A stretch of 64,000 nucleotides of DNA from Bacillota bacterium (GTDB lineage: Bacteria > Bacillota > Bacilli > Paenibacillales > Paenibacillaceae), in assembly GCA_023391635.1 (NCBI GenBank), contig JAEWAQ010000082.1:62001-126000 (forward strand), written 5' to 3'. Position numbers and translations under genes: made by a program. Every line of letters starts with the position of its first letter. The stretch's first letter is position 1. Below the pieces are notes generated by a model that did not search any database, was not told the origin of the DNA, and was given only the letters and a program-made list of their open reading frames with translations. Positions 32,950 through 41,780 of this stretch are shown piece after piece.

Positions 32950-33507
32950 ATGCAGAAACCCGAACATTGCGGCAGCATGATGGCGGCGGGCATGGCCGGC
33001 GGGGCGGAGGCCGCGCTCTGCGCGCCGCTCGCGCAACTGAAGCAGGAGCATATTCCGCTCTATGCGCAGATGAACGCCTTCGCGCAGAAGGCGGCGAACA
33101 TCGGACAGGACGCGGGTGTCGCCGATTGGCGTCCTGCGTTGACGGAGTTGCATCAGGAAGTTGCCGCCTTCTCCGAAGCGCTCGAAACGCATTCCGAGCG
33201 GGAAGAAGCGCACCTGTTCACCGCAATGGCTCGATATATCGGACGGGATGTCGGCCCGATCGCGGTCATGGAGTATGAGCACGAACAGGCGCGGGTCCAC
33301 TTATCCCGGTTCGCGGCAGCGGTCGAAGCCGCATCCGGCCCGTTCCGCGCGGAAGAGGCACGCGACGTGGCGGCCAGCGCCGTTCAAGCGCAAACGATTC
33401 TAACAGATCACTTCTACAAGGAAGAGAACGTGCTGTTTCCGATGGCGGAGCGGATGCTAAGCGGGCAAGAGAAAGAGACGCTCGCGCGCGCATTGGGAGT
33501 CGGCTGA
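32950..33507 (+). CDS. Hemerythrin HHE-domain protein
   Basis: A 185-residue four-helix-bundle protein with metal-ligand motifs LKQEHIPLYAQM, LETHSEREEAHLF, MEYEHEQARVHLSR and LTDHFYKEENVLFPMAE. These are arranged as in HHE cation-binding proteins. It probably senses or binds oxygen or nitric oxide through a di-iron site. It shares the ric transcript and ends seven bases before the convergent AraC gene. Confidence 0.88.
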   Translation: MQKPEHCGSMMAAGMAGGAEAALCAPLAQLKQEHIPLYAQMNAFAQKAANIGQDAGVADWRPALTELHQEVAAFSEALETHSEREEAHLFTAMARYIGRDVGPIAVMEYEHEQARVHLSRFAAAVEAASGPFRAEEARDVAASAVQAQTILTDHFYKEENVLFPMAERMLSGQEKETLARALGVG

Positions 33508-33513
33508 CGGCCT

Positions 33514-34368
33514 TTACGCTTGCAGTTTGCGATACCGCGTCGGATTCATGCCGGTTATTTTCCTGAAGGTGCGGTTGAAGTGGGCGAATTGCTCGAAGCC
33601 GACCTGTTCGGAAATATCCGTCACCCGGGCGTCCGTCTGCGCGAGCAGGCGCTGGGCTTCCCGGATGCGCGTCAAGTTCTGGAAGCCGACCACGGTGAAT
33701 CCGGTCACCTTCTTGAACGTACGGCTCAAGTAGGAAGGGCTCATTTGAAAACGTGCGGACAGCGCAGGGAGCGTCAGTTGGTCTTGATAGTGGGCGTGGA
33801 TGAACTTGACGACTTCAGCGATCCGGCGGTGCGTCGGGCTGAGCGGGTCGTCGGTAACCGCGATGTCGGAAGCCTCGATGCGCGCGGTAAATAGCAGCAG
33901 CTGCGTCAATAGAAGACGGATCGAGATTTCGAATCCGTCTTCTTGCCGTTTCAGCTCGCCCGTCATCTGACGGAACAGGCCTTCCACGAACCACTGCGCC
34001 TGCGGCTTCAGCCGGTACAAGTGGTTCTCCCGCCCAAAGACGTGCAGCAGGTAGGGCCGAAATAGCGGATGGCCGCTGCCGAGGAAGGCGTCGCTGAAAT
34101 TGATCACGATCCGCTCATGCTGCGGGGAGCCGAGCACGGACGTCTTGTGAACGTCGTACTTATTGATGAATACAAGATCGCCTGGCGCGATGGAGTAAGA
34201 CCGGTCTTTGATGAAATAATGCCGCCTGCCGGACAACTGGTAATAAATCTCATAGGTACTGTGATAGTGGTTGTTGCGTTCGAACGGCGTCGTGCGCGCG
34301 ACATGGTGCAAATAAAAGTCCGATTCCTCATCGCCGTAATCGATCGTGACGGCATCTTTCGTCTGCAT
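33514..34368 (-). CDS. AraC-family transcriptional regulator with N-terminal cupin
   Basis: A 284-residue regulator. The N-terminal sugar-sensing cupin contains HYHSTYEIYYQLSGRRHYFI. The C-terminal double helix-turn-helix contains LSARFQMSPSYLSRTFKKVTG and ISEQVGFEQFAHFNRTFRKITG. It is divergent from the uxaC operon across 123 bases, so it most likely controls uronate catabolism. Confidence 0.92.
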   Translation of the reverse strand: MQTKDAVTIDYGDEESDFYLHHVARTTPFERNNHYHSTYEIYYQLSGRRHYFIKDRSYSIAPGDLVFINKYDVHKTSVLGSPQHERIVINFSDAFLGSGHPLFRPYLLHVFGRENHLYRLKPQAQWFVEGLFRQMTGELKRQEDGFEISIRLLLTQLLLFTARIEASDIAVTDDPLSPTHRRIAEVVKFIHAHYQDQLTLPALSARFQMSPSYLSRTFKKVTGFTVVGFQNLTRIREAQRLLAQTDARVTDISEQVGFEQFAHFNRTFRKITGMNPTRYRKLQA

Positions 34369-34483
34369 GTGGACACCTCAGAGCAAAAAAGATCATATAT
34401 ACCACCATTATAACAAAATAGGCCAATACAAAAAACTTTTATTGTCCTATGATTAAAGTCAAATGAAGCTTAAGGAGGGTCTC

Positions 34484-34495
34484 ATGCGCGTATGA
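34484..34495 (+). CDS. Three-codon leader cistron (MRV) before uxaC
   Basis: ATG-CGC-GTA-TGA begins six bases after AAGGAGGG (34471-34478), a better spacing than uxaC itself has (14 bases). Its stop codon overlaps the uxaC start in GTATGA. It may set uxaC translation by reinitiation, or simply be chance. Confidence 0.35.
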   Translation: MRV

Positions 34496-35919
34496 AGCCG
34501 TTTCTGGATGACAACTTCTTGCTCGAGAACGACACGGCGGCTCGGTTGTATCACGACTATGCCGCGGCCATGCCGATCATCGACTACCACTGCCACCTCG
34601 ACCCGAAGGAAATCGCGGAGAACAAGCGATTCGCGAACTTGACCGAAGCCTGGCTCTACGGCGATCACTACAAGTGGCGGGCGATGCGTGCGAACGGCAT
34701 CGAAGAGAAATACGTGACGGGCGGAGCGGACGTCGGCGATTATGACCGGTTCCTGGCTTGGGCGCGCACGGTGCCCGCTACGATCGGCAATCCGCTCTAT
34801 CATTGGTCCCACCTGGAACTGCGGCGGTTGTTCGGCGTAGACGAAATTATTAACGAGGACAACGCGAAGGCGATCTGGGACAAGACGCAAGCCCGCTTCG
34901 ACGGCGAAGGCTACGCGGTGCGCGACCTGATCCGTAAGAGCGATGTCAGGGTGATCTGCACGACGGACGATCCGGCGGATACGCTGGAATATCATGCGGC
35001 GATCGCGGCCGATAACGGGATCGACACGCAGGTGCTGCCGTCGTATCGGCCTGACAAGGCGCTGAACATCCGCGCGGCGACATTCCTGCCGTGGCTGAAG
35101 CGGCTGGAAGAAGCCGCCGCGGGCGGTGAACGGATTGCCGATTACGACGCGCTGCTTGCGGCACTGGAAGCGCGGGTCGCTTACTTCCACGAGCGCGGCT
35201 GCCGGGTGTCCGACCACGCATTGGATGAAGTGCCGTTTGACGCAAACGCCACGCAGGCGGATGCAGCCGCCGTATTCGCCAAGGCGCTGCAGGGACAGCC
35301 GATCAGCTTGGAGGAAGAAGTTCGGTATAAGACGTACACCTTGCTGCAGTTGGGCAGATGGTACCACAAGCACGGCTGGGCGATGCAATTGCATATTCAT
35401 GCGCATCGGAACAACAACAGCCGCATGTTTCGCACGCTGGGACCGGATACCGGCTACGACTCGATCGGCGACGGCCGTCTTGCCAGTGCGCTTGTCGGGC
35501 TGCTTGACGCCTGGGACCGGGACGGCAAGCTGCCGCGCACGATCGTCTATTCGCTCAACGCGAAGGACAACGAGGTGCTTGCCTCGATCATCGGTTCGTT
35601 CCAGGGAGACGGCATTCCCGGCAAAATCCAGCTCGGCTCCGGCTGGTGGTTCAACGATACGAAGGACGGCATGGTCGCACAGATGTCGCAGCTCGCGAAC
35701 TTCGGCCTGCTCAGCCGGTTCGTCGGTATGCTGACCGATTCGCGCAGTTTCTTGTCCTATACAAGGCACGAGTATTTCCGCCGCGTCCTGTGCAACCTGC
35801 TGGGCGGCTGGGCCACGCGTGGCGAGGCGCCGCATGACATGGCTTGGCTGGGCGGCATCGTGCAAGATATTTGCTACCGCAACGCGGAGCGATATTTCGG
35901 GTTCGGATCGAAAGCTTGA
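34492..35919 (+). CDS. uxaC: Uronate isomerase
   Basis: Interconverts D-glucuronate/fructuronate and D-galacturonate/tagaturonate. It is 475 residues, the family length. It starts MKPFLDDNFLLENDTAARLY. The metal-binding IDYHCHLDPKEIAENKRF is near residue 30, and VICTTDDPADTLEYH and QLHIHAHRNNN follow in order. The C-terminal FSYTRHEYFRRVLCN-type segment reads FLSYTRHEYFRRVLCNLLGG. It is the first gene of the uxaC-uxaB-uxaA operon. The 2-keto-3-deoxygluconate kinase and aldolase that would finish the pathway are not in the window. Confidence 0.96.
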   Translation: MKPFLDDNFLLENDTAARLYHDYAAAMPIIDYHCHLDPKEIAENKRFANLTEAWLYGDHYKWRAMRANGIEEKYVTGGADVGDYDRFLAWARTVPATIGNPLYHWSHLELRRLFGVDEIINEDNAKAIWDKTQARFDGEGYAVRDLIRKSDVRVICTTDDPADTLEYHAAIAADNGIDTQVLPSYRPDKALNIRAATFLPWLKRLEEAAAGGERIADYDALLAALEARVAYFHERGCRVSDHALDEVPFDANATQADAAAVFAKALQGQPISLEEEVRYKTYTLLQLGRWYHKHGWAMQLHIHAHRNNNSRMFRTLGPDTGYDSIGDGRLASALVGLLDAWDRDGKLPRTIVYSLNAKDNEVLASIIGSFQGDGIPGKIQLGSGWWFNDTKDGMVAQMSQLANFGLLSRFVGMLTDSRSFLSYTRHEYFRRVLCNLLGGWATRGEAPHDMAWLGGIVQDICYRNAERYFGFGSKA

Positions 35920-35963
35920 CGGCGCGGCAAGGAGCAGGTCGGCAGAGAAGGAGGGAAACGGTG

Positions 35964-37484
35964 ATGGCAACGGGGAAAGAAGCAGCGGCAAGCGCGGCTT
36001 GGCCGAGGATCGGACCGGATACATTGCCGCCGGAAGACGCGGCATCGCATCGATACACGCAGGCGCTGCCGATCAAGGCGCTGCAGATCGGGGAAGGCAA
36101 CTTCCTGCGCGGCTTCGCGGATTGGATGCTGCACGCGTGCAACCGGCAAGGCTTATGGAACGGCAGCGTTGCGGTAACGCAGCCCAGGCCTTCGGGCAAG
36201 CCGCATCTGGATCAATTGAAAGCTCAGGAAGGACTCTATACGCTGCTCGTCCGCGGGCTGCGCGACGGTCAGCGGGTGGAGGAGCGGGAGACGATACCCG
36301 TCTTCTCCCGGATGATCGATCCTTACGAACAATGGGAGACTTTCCTTGCGCTTGCGGAGAGCCAGGATCTGGAGATCGTCATCTCGAATACGACGGAAGC
36401 GGGATTGACCTATCAGCCGAGCGAATGGCGGCAGGGCGAGCCGATCTTGTCGTATCCGGGAAAGCTGACGGCATTCTTGTACCGGCGATACACGGTATTC
36501 CACGGCGACCCCGCTCGCGGGCTGATCCATCTGCCATGCGAATTACTGGACCGCAATGGCGAGCGGTTGCTCGAGATCGTGCTGCGCCATTCGGACGATT
36601 GGGGCTTACCCGATGCGTTCCGGGATTGGGCGCGCGGCGCCAACCGGTTCCTGAACACGCTCGTGGACCGGATCGTGACCGGTTATCCTGGCGATGTGGC
36701 AGAAGGCTTGTTCGCCAAGTGGGGCTACGCCGACCCGATGCTCACGACGGCGGAGCCGTATTATTTCTGGGCGATCCAGGGCGAACGCGAGTTGGAAGAG
36801 AAGCTGCCGCTGGCGGCTGCAGGGCTGAACGTGCATTGGGTCGACGATCTGGCGCCGTACCAGTTGCGCAAAGTCCGCATCCTGAACGGCACGCACACGA
36901 TGATGGCGACGATCGGGCTGGTGAACGGACTCGCGGAAGTGCGTGAAGCGCTGGAGCATCCGTCGTGGGGACCGAAATTCATCCAGGGCTTATTTGAGGA
37001 AATCGTGCCCGGCCTGCCGCTCGATCGGCAGGAGATGACCGACTTCGCGAATCAAACGCTGGAACGGTTCCGCAATCCGTTCATTAAGCACAAGTTGGCC
37101 GACATCGCGATGAACAGCTTGTCCAAGTGGAAGGTCAGGCTGCTGCCATCCGTGAAAGCCCACCTTGAGAGGACGGGGAAAATACCGTCCGTGCTGGCTT
37201 TGTCGCTTGCCTCGCTGCTCCGGTTGTACCGGCCGGCGGTCGCTGCGGAAGAAGCGCAGCCGCCGCAATCGCTGTTGCCGGACGGCACGCGCTTCACGCT
37301 GCGCGACGATCCGGCGCATCTGGCCGCGATCCGCGGGATCTGGGCATCGGCGCCGAATACGGAAGCTGCCGTGCGGCAATTGCTGGCGCAGGAAGCGATC
37401 TGGGGAGAAGATTTGACGCAACTGCCGGGCCTTGCGGATGAAGTGACCGGACGGATGACACAATGGGAGGAGGCGAACCAATGA
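35964..37484 (+). CDS. uxaB: Tagaturonate reductase (altronate oxidoreductase)
   Basis: A 506-residue NAD-dependent mannitol-dehydrogenase-family enzyme that reduces D-tagaturonate to D-altronate. N-terminal ALQIGEGNFLRGFADWMLH is the cofactor-binding start, and VISNTTEAGLTY and the catalytic-Lys region RKVRILNGTHTMMA follow. ATG 35964 has AAGGAGGG eight bases upstream; GTG 35961 is also possible. The stop overlaps the uxaA start (ATGA). Confidence 0.94.
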   Translation: MATGKEAAASAAWPRIGPDTLPPEDAASHRYTQALPIKALQIGEGNFLRGFADWMLHACNRQGLWNGSVAVTQPRPSGKPHLDQLKAQEGLYTLLVRGLRDGQRVEERETIPVFSRMIDPYEQWETFLALAESQDLEIVISNTTEAGLTYQPSEWRQGEPILSYPGKLTAFLYRRYTVFHGDPARGLIHLPCELLDRNGERLLEIVLRHSDDWGLPDAFRDWARGANRFLNTLVDRIVTGYPGDVAEGLFAKWGYADPMLTTAEPYYFWAIQGERELEEKLPLAAAGLNVHWVDDLAPYQLRKVRILNGTHTMMATIGLVNGLAEVREALEHPSWGPKFIQGLFEEIVPGLPLDRQEMTDFANQTLERFRNPFIKHKLADIAMNSLSKWKVRLLPSVKAHLERTGKIPSVLALSLASLLRLYRPAVAAEEAQPPQSLLPDGTRFTLRDDPAHLAAIRGIWASAPNTEAAVRQLLAQEAIWGEDLTQLPGLADEVTGRMTQWEEANQ

Positions 37485-38977
37485 GCGATACAGTCATCTT
37501 GCATCCGAACGACGATGTTGCGATTGCGCTGCGCGATTTGACCGAAGGGGAAGAGGTTCGGCTGCCGACCGCTTCGGGAAAGACGATGCTGAAGGCGGCG
37601 GCAGACATCCCGAGGGGGCATAAGCTGGCGCTTCGTGAGGTTCCGCAAGGTCAGCATGTGCACAAATTCGGCTACTCCATCGGGGTGGCGCAGGCGGACA
37701 TTCCGGCGGGCAGCTGGGTTCATACGCATAACGTACGATCAGGTCTCGCAGGATTGCTGGAATACCGCTACGAACCGGTGGACATTGCTGCCGCGCAAGC
37801 GCGGGGGCTTACCTTCCAAGGATATGAACGCGACAACGGCGATGTCGGCATCCGCAACGAGATCTGGATTCTGAACACGGTCGGCTGCATCAACAAGACG
37901 TGCGAGCTGCTCGCCAAGATGGCGACGAATCGTTACGGCAAGCGCGGCATCGACGGCGTGTACCATTTTGCCCATCCGTTCGGCTGCTCTCAGCTCGGCG
38001 ACGACCTGGGCTTCACACGCCAGCTGCTGGCTTCGCTCGCGCAGCATGGCAATGCGGCAGGCGTTTTGATCGTAGGCCTGGGCTGCGAGAACAATCAGAT
38101 CGACGGCATGAAAGAATTGCTCGGCGATGGCGGCGGACGCATCCGCTACTTGAGGTCGCAGGACGAAGAAGACGAGATCGAAGCCGGCATGGCGATGATC
38201 GAAGAACTGGTCGACTATGCCGAACGATTCCAGCGCAAGCCGATTCCGCTGTCCAAGCTCAAGCTGGGCCTCAAGTGCGGCGGCTCGGACGGCTTCTCCG
38301 GCATCACCGCCAATCCGCTCGTCGGCCTCATGGCGGACGCGGTCACGGCCGAAGGCGGCACCGCGCTCCTGACCGAAGTGCCGGAGATGTTCGGCGCCGA
38401 GACGATCCTGATGAATCGCGCCGAGTCCGAAGAAGTGTTCGGGAAAGTCGTTCACTTGATCAATGATTTCAAAAACTATTTCATCCGCCACGATCAGGAA
38501 ATTTACGAGAATCCTTCTCCAGGCAACAAGGCAGGCGGCATCACGACACTCGAGGAGAAGTCGCTCGGCTGCACGCAGAAGGGCGGGCATGCCCGCGTCA
38601 CGGACGTGCTGCCATACGGCATCCGGGCGATGAAGCCCGGGCTGAACCTGATTCAGGCGCCCGGCAACGATCTCGTGTCCGTCACCGCGCTGTCGGCAGC
38701 GGGCGCGCACATCGTGCTGTTCACGACCGGACGCGGCACGCCGTTCGGCGGTCCGGTGCCGACAGTCAAGCTGTCGACCAACAGCGAGCTTGCGCAGAAA
38801 AAGAAGCACTGGATCGACTTCGACGCCGGGCGTCTGCTCAGCGGGACGAGCATGGACGCTCTGGCGGAAGATTTGCTGCAATACATCATAGAGCTGGCAT
38901 CGGGCGAACGGCAGACGAACGGCGAGATGAACGGCTTCCGCGAGATCGCCATTTTCAAAGACGGCGTCATTCTATAA
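37481..38977 (+). CDS. uxaA: Altronate dehydratase
   Basis: Dehydrates D-altronate to 2-keto-3-deoxygluconate. It is 498 residues with an N-terminal SAF domain (about 1-95) and a C-terminal UxaA catalytic domain. Motifs include GYERDNGDVGIRNEIWIL, FAHPFGCSQLGDD, LGLKCGGSDGFSGITANP and FTTGRGTPFG. The ATG at 37481 is chosen because GGAGGAGG is eight bases upstream; ATG 37463 is in frame but lacks a site. Coupled to uxaB by ATGA. Confidence 0.95.
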   Translation: MSDTVILHPNDDVAIALRDLTEGEEVRLPTASGKTMLKAAADIPRGHKLALREVPQGQHVHKFGYSIGVAQADIPAGSWVHTHNVRSGLAGLLEYRYEPVDIAAAQARGLTFQGYERDNGDVGIRNEIWILNTVGCINKTCELLAKMATNRYGKRGIDGVYHFAHPFGCSQLGDDLGFTRQLLASLAQHGNAAGVLIVGLGCENNQIDGMKELLGDGGGRIRYLRSQDEEDEIEAGMAMIEELVDYAERFQRKPIPLSKLKLGLKCGGSDGFSGITANPLVGLMADAVTAEGGTALLTEVPEMFGAETILMNRAESEEVFGKVVHLINDFKNYFIRHDQEIYENPSPGNKAGGITTLEEKSLGCTQKGGHARVTDVLPYGIRAMKPGLNLIQAPGNDLVSVTALSAAGAHIVLFTTGRGTPFGGPVPTVKLSTNSELAQKKKHWIDFDAGRLLSGTSMDALAEDLLQYIIELASGERQTNGEMNGFREIAIFKDGVIL

Positions 38978-38995
38978 TTGGAGGGAAACATCGAC

Positions 38996-40288
38996 ATGGC
39001 TAAGAAGAAATATGTACTCGTGGGCAGCGGCGGCAGGGCGGAATTTTTCTATGGTGCAATCGCGTCCACTTATCGGGAAACGAGCGAATTGACCGCATTT
39101 TGCGATACGAACCAGACGCGGATGGACTATGCGAACAAGCTGCTGGAAGAGAAATACAAGTATAACCGCGTGAACACGTATAAGGCGCACGAATTCGACG
39201 AGATGATCGCGGCGGAGAAGCCGGATGCGGTCATCGTCACGAGCGTGGACCGGACGCATCACCGCTACATCATCCGGGCGATGGAGCTCGGCTGCGACGT
39301 TATTACCGAGAAGCCGATGACAGTGGATGAAGTCAAGTGCCAGGAAATTCTCGACGCTGTCGAGCGCACCGGCCGCGAAGTCCGGGTGACTTTCAACTAT
39401 CGCTATGCGCCGCACCATACGAAAGCCCGCGAACTGATCGCCCAAGGGGCGATCGGCCAAGTGACTTCGGTGCATTTTGAATGGCTGCTCAACACGATGC
39501 ACGGCGCCGATTACTTCCGCAGATGGCACCGCGACAAGCGCAACGGCGGCGGCCTGCTCGTGCACAAGTCGACGCATCACTTCGACCTCGTCAACTTCTG
39601 GATCGGCTCGCAGCCGGAAGAAGTGTTCGCTTACGGAGATCTGCTGTTCTACGGCAAGGAGAACGCGGAACAGCGCGGCGTGACGAAGTTCTACGAGCGG
39701 GCGACAGGCCATCCGAATGCGAAGGACGATCCGTTCGCGCTGCATCTGGATGAGAACGAGCATCTGAAGGCGATGTACCTGGACGCCGAAGCCGAAGACG
39801 GCTACCGTCGCGACCAGAGCGTGTTCGGCGACGGCATCAGCATCGAAGACACGATGGGCGTCATCGTCCGCTACAAGAACCGCGCGATTCTGACGTATTC
39901 GCTCAACGCCTACATGCCGTGGGAAGGGTACCGCATCGCCTTCAACGGCACGAAGGGACGCATCGAGATGACGATCGTCGAGCAATCGTACGTGAATTCC
40001 GGCGGGGACAAAGCGCTGGAAGGGGCCGTGAAGCATAAGAGCATCCTGCTCTTCCCGCAGTGGGAACCGGCCGTGAGCATCGAAGTGGAAGAAGGCGAAG
40101 GCGGCCATGGCGGCGGCGATCCGGTGCTGCTGAACGACATTTTCGGCACGCCGGTGGAAGATCCGTTCCATCGCGCGGCCAACCACATCGACGGCGCCCG
40201 CTCGATCCTGACCGGCATCGCCGCCAACCGCTCGATCCGCACCGGCCAGCCGGTGAAGGTGGCGGACCTGGTGAAGTTTCACGGGTAA
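38996..40288 (+). CDS. Gfo/Idh/MocA-family oxidoreductase
   Basis: A 430-residue NAD(P)-dependent oxidoreductase. The nucleotide-binding KKYVLVGSGGRAEFFYGA is followed by VITEKPMTVDEVKCQ with the conserved EKP, and by LLVHKSTHHFDLVNFW with the His-Asp pair. It is the last gene of the uronate operon, 18 bases after uxaA, and may act on a uronate or on a sugar released from uronate-containing polymers. GGAGGG lies ten bases upstream. A bidirectional terminator-like stem follows. Confidence 0.88.
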   Translation: MAKKKYVLVGSGGRAEFFYGAIASTYRETSELTAFCDTNQTRMDYANKLLEEKYKYNRVNTYKAHEFDEMIAAEKPDAVIVTSVDRTHHRYIIRAMELGCDVITEKPMTVDEVKCQEILDAVERTGREVRVTFNYRYAPHHTKARELIAQGAIGQVTSVHFEWLLNTMHGADYFRRWHRDKRNGGGLLVHKSTHHFDLVNFWIGSQPEEVFAYGDLLFYGKENAEQRGVTKFYERATGHPNAKDDPFALHLDENEHLKAMYLDAEAEDGYRRDQSVFGDGISIEDTMGVIVRYKNRAILTYSLNAYMPWEGYRIAFNGTKGRIEMTIVEQSYVNSGGDKALEGAVKHKSILLFPQWEPAVSIEVEEGEGGHGGGDPVLLNDIFGTPVEDPFHRAANHIDGARSILTGIAANRSIRTGQPVKVADLVKFHG

Positions 40289-40306
40289 ATTGTTTTACAA
40301 AGTTAA

Positions 40307-40347
40307 GGAAATAGACCGAAACCTTAGGTGGGGTGCGGTCTATTTCC
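40307..40347. terminator. 12-bp perfect stem, probable bidirectional terminator
   Basis: GGAAATAGACCG (40307-40318) and CGGTCTATTTCC (40336-40347) are perfect arms with a 17-base loop. T-runs on either side are weak. It lies between the end of the uronate operon and the minus-strand toxin-like gene, whose last codon and stop are inside the right arm. Confidence 0.65.
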
Positions 40348-40429
40348 GTTTATGGAACGACAGCACGGCTACGAGCAGCAAGCCGAACGTAAGCATAATC
40401 ATGAGTGCATCGTATACTGTCCCGGGCAT
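40340..40429 (-). CDS. Tiny membrane peptide resembling type-I toxin / holin-like toxin (29 residues)
   Basis: Encodes MPGTVYDALMIMLTFG followed by LLLVAVLSFHKRK. The pattern T-V-Y-x-A-L-M-x-M followed by one hydrophobic helix and a basic tail is that of the putative holin-like toxin family (TxpA/BsrG-related type-I toxins) common in Bacilli. A GGGAG site is close upstream and a TATAAT hexamer lies 43 bases before the start on the same strand. The stop codon falls inside the terminator-like stem. In known systems an antisense RNA overlaps the 3' end; I cannot see one with certainty. Confidence 0.68.
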   Translation of the reverse strand: MPGTVYDALMIMLTFGLLLVAVLSFHKRK

Positions 40430-40471
40430 CTCTCCCTTCCGAGAGGGGAGAGATTGCGCCGCAAACTCCCT

Positions 40472-40477
40472 ATTATA
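40472..40477 (-). promoter_or_regulatory. -10 box (TATAAT) of the toxin-like gene
   Basis: On the minus strand the sequence reads TATAAT, within CCTATAATAGG. No good -35 hexamer is visible at 17-18 bases. Between this point and the repeat array at 40603 I see only AT-rich sequence. Confidence 0.5.
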
Positions 40478-40602
40478 GGTAGCCGACCGCCCCCAAAAGC
40501 CTATTCTGTTGTAAATCGAACTATAGCATATTTTGTTGATAGATTATGAATAATGTCTTTCCATTAATAATCATTCTAAATTGGGAGTAATGACTCATGA
40601 GA

Positions 40603-40757
40603 GTACATTTACCCAGTTCGGTTGGGTAAATCGGCGCTTGGAGCGTATGTGAGGAGCAGTTACCCAGTCAGGTTGGGTAAATCGGCGCTTGGAGCGTGAG
40701 TAGGGAGCAGTTACCCGGTCAGGTTGGGTAAATAGGCGCTTGGTGCGATAGTAGCCT
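40603..40757. repeat. 51-bp tandem repeat array (three copies)
   Basis: TTACCC recurs at 40609, 40660 and 40711, exactly 51 bases apart. Each unit contains a hairpin TTACCCA-gtcaggt-TGGGTAA or a one-base variant, then AAATCGGCGCTTGGAGCGT. On the minus strand the unit reads as 17 codons (SKRRFTQPDWVTAP and on). The first copy is 30/41 identical without gaps to the repeat at 16745-16785. It fills the space before the GH43 gene. Confidence 0.92.
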
Positions 40758-40795
40758 AATATAGATAAATTTGTCACAGGAAGGACAGATGCCCC

Positions 40796-41671
40796 ATGTT
40801 GACCAAAGATCAAATCCAGATGCGCGACCCGTTCGTGCTCAGGCACGACGAGGAAGGCTGCTACTATTTATATGGCACGACCGACCCGGATCCGTGGAAG
40901 GGCAAGGCGGTCGGGTTCGACGTGTATCGCAGCCGGGACCTGGTGAACTGGGAAGGCCCGTTCCAGGCGTTCCGCCCCGATCCGGACTTCTGGTCCGACA
41001 AGAACTTCTGGGCGCCAGAGGTACATGCCTACAAGGGTCGATATTATTTATTCGCGACGTTCATCGCGGATGGCAAACGTCGGGGGACGCAAATCTTGCG
41101 CGCCGACCATCCGCTCGGTCCGTTCCAACCGCACAGCGACGGGCCGGTGACACCTCGCGATTGGGAGTGCCTCGACGGCACGCTATGGGTGGATGAGGAA
41201 GGTGCACCTTGGATGGTTTTCTGCCACGAATGGGTACAAATCGACAACGGTACAGTGTGTGCGCTGCGGCTTTCGCCCGAGCTCGACAAGGCGGTTGGCG
41301 AGCCAATCCAACTATTCGCGGCGCGGGCTGCCAGGTGGGTCGACCCGGTGCGGAACGGTGCAGGCTACGTAACGGACGGACCGTATGCGTATCGCTGCGC
41401 CAACGGTGAACTGCTGCTGCTCTGGTCGAGTTTCCGGCAAGGGCGGTACGCGCAAGCGATCGCGCGATCCGTCTCGGGCGACATCCTCGGTCCCTGGCAG
41501 CATGAGCCTGCGCCGCTTTACGAGAATGACGGCGGACACGGGATGATCTTCCGCACGTTCGACGACCGGATCATGCTCACGCTGCACACACCGAATCAGT
41601 CACCGCACGAACGCCCCATTTTCATCGAATTGACGGAGAACAAAGGGCAATTATGTGTCCATTCTCGCTGA
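40796..41671 (+). CDS. GH43-family glycoside hydrolase
   Basis: A 291-residue five-bladed beta-propeller enzyme, without a signal peptide, so probably cytoplasmic. The catalytic base Asp is in IQMRDPFVLRH and the pKa-modulating Asp in WECLDGTLWV. The position of the general acid, usually Glu in EGP, reads TDGPYAY here, with Asp in place of Glu, as I recall for one subgroup. FWAPEVHAYKGRYYLFAT is typical of the family. Likely removes arabinose or xylose from imported oligosaccharides. Confidence 0.88.
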   Translation: MLTKDQIQMRDPFVLRHDEEGCYYLYGTTDPDPWKGKAVGFDVYRSRDLVNWEGPFQAFRPDPDFWSDKNFWAPEVHAYKGRYYLFATFIADGKRRGTQILRADHPLGPFQPHSDGPVTPRDWECLDGTLWVDEEGAPWMVFCHEWVQIDNGTVCALRLSPELDKAVGEPIQLFAARAARWVDPVRNGAGYVTDGPYAYRCANGELLLLWSSFRQGRYAQAIARSVSGDILGPWQHEPAPLYENDGGHGMIFRTFDDRIMLTLHTPNQSPHERPIFIELTENKGQLCVHSR

Positions 41672-41683
41672 TGTCTGCCTGAT

Positions 41684-41699
41684 TGTGACCTTGCTCACA
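41684..41699. promoter_or_regulatory. CRP-type box upstream of the CGCGG-protein operon
   Basis: TGTGACCTTGCTCACA fits TGTGA-N6-TCACA in all ten fixed positions. A TAAACT hexamer begins 21 bases after the box (41721-41726). If transcription starts seven bases after that hexamer, the box is centred at -41.5, the position of class II activation. Confidence 0.78.
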
Positions 41700-41780
41700 T
41701 ATCGCTTGCTTCACAGGGGATAAACTAGCCTCAAAGAGCAGCGGATGCGATCGACATAATACATGGGGGAGGCGATGGGA

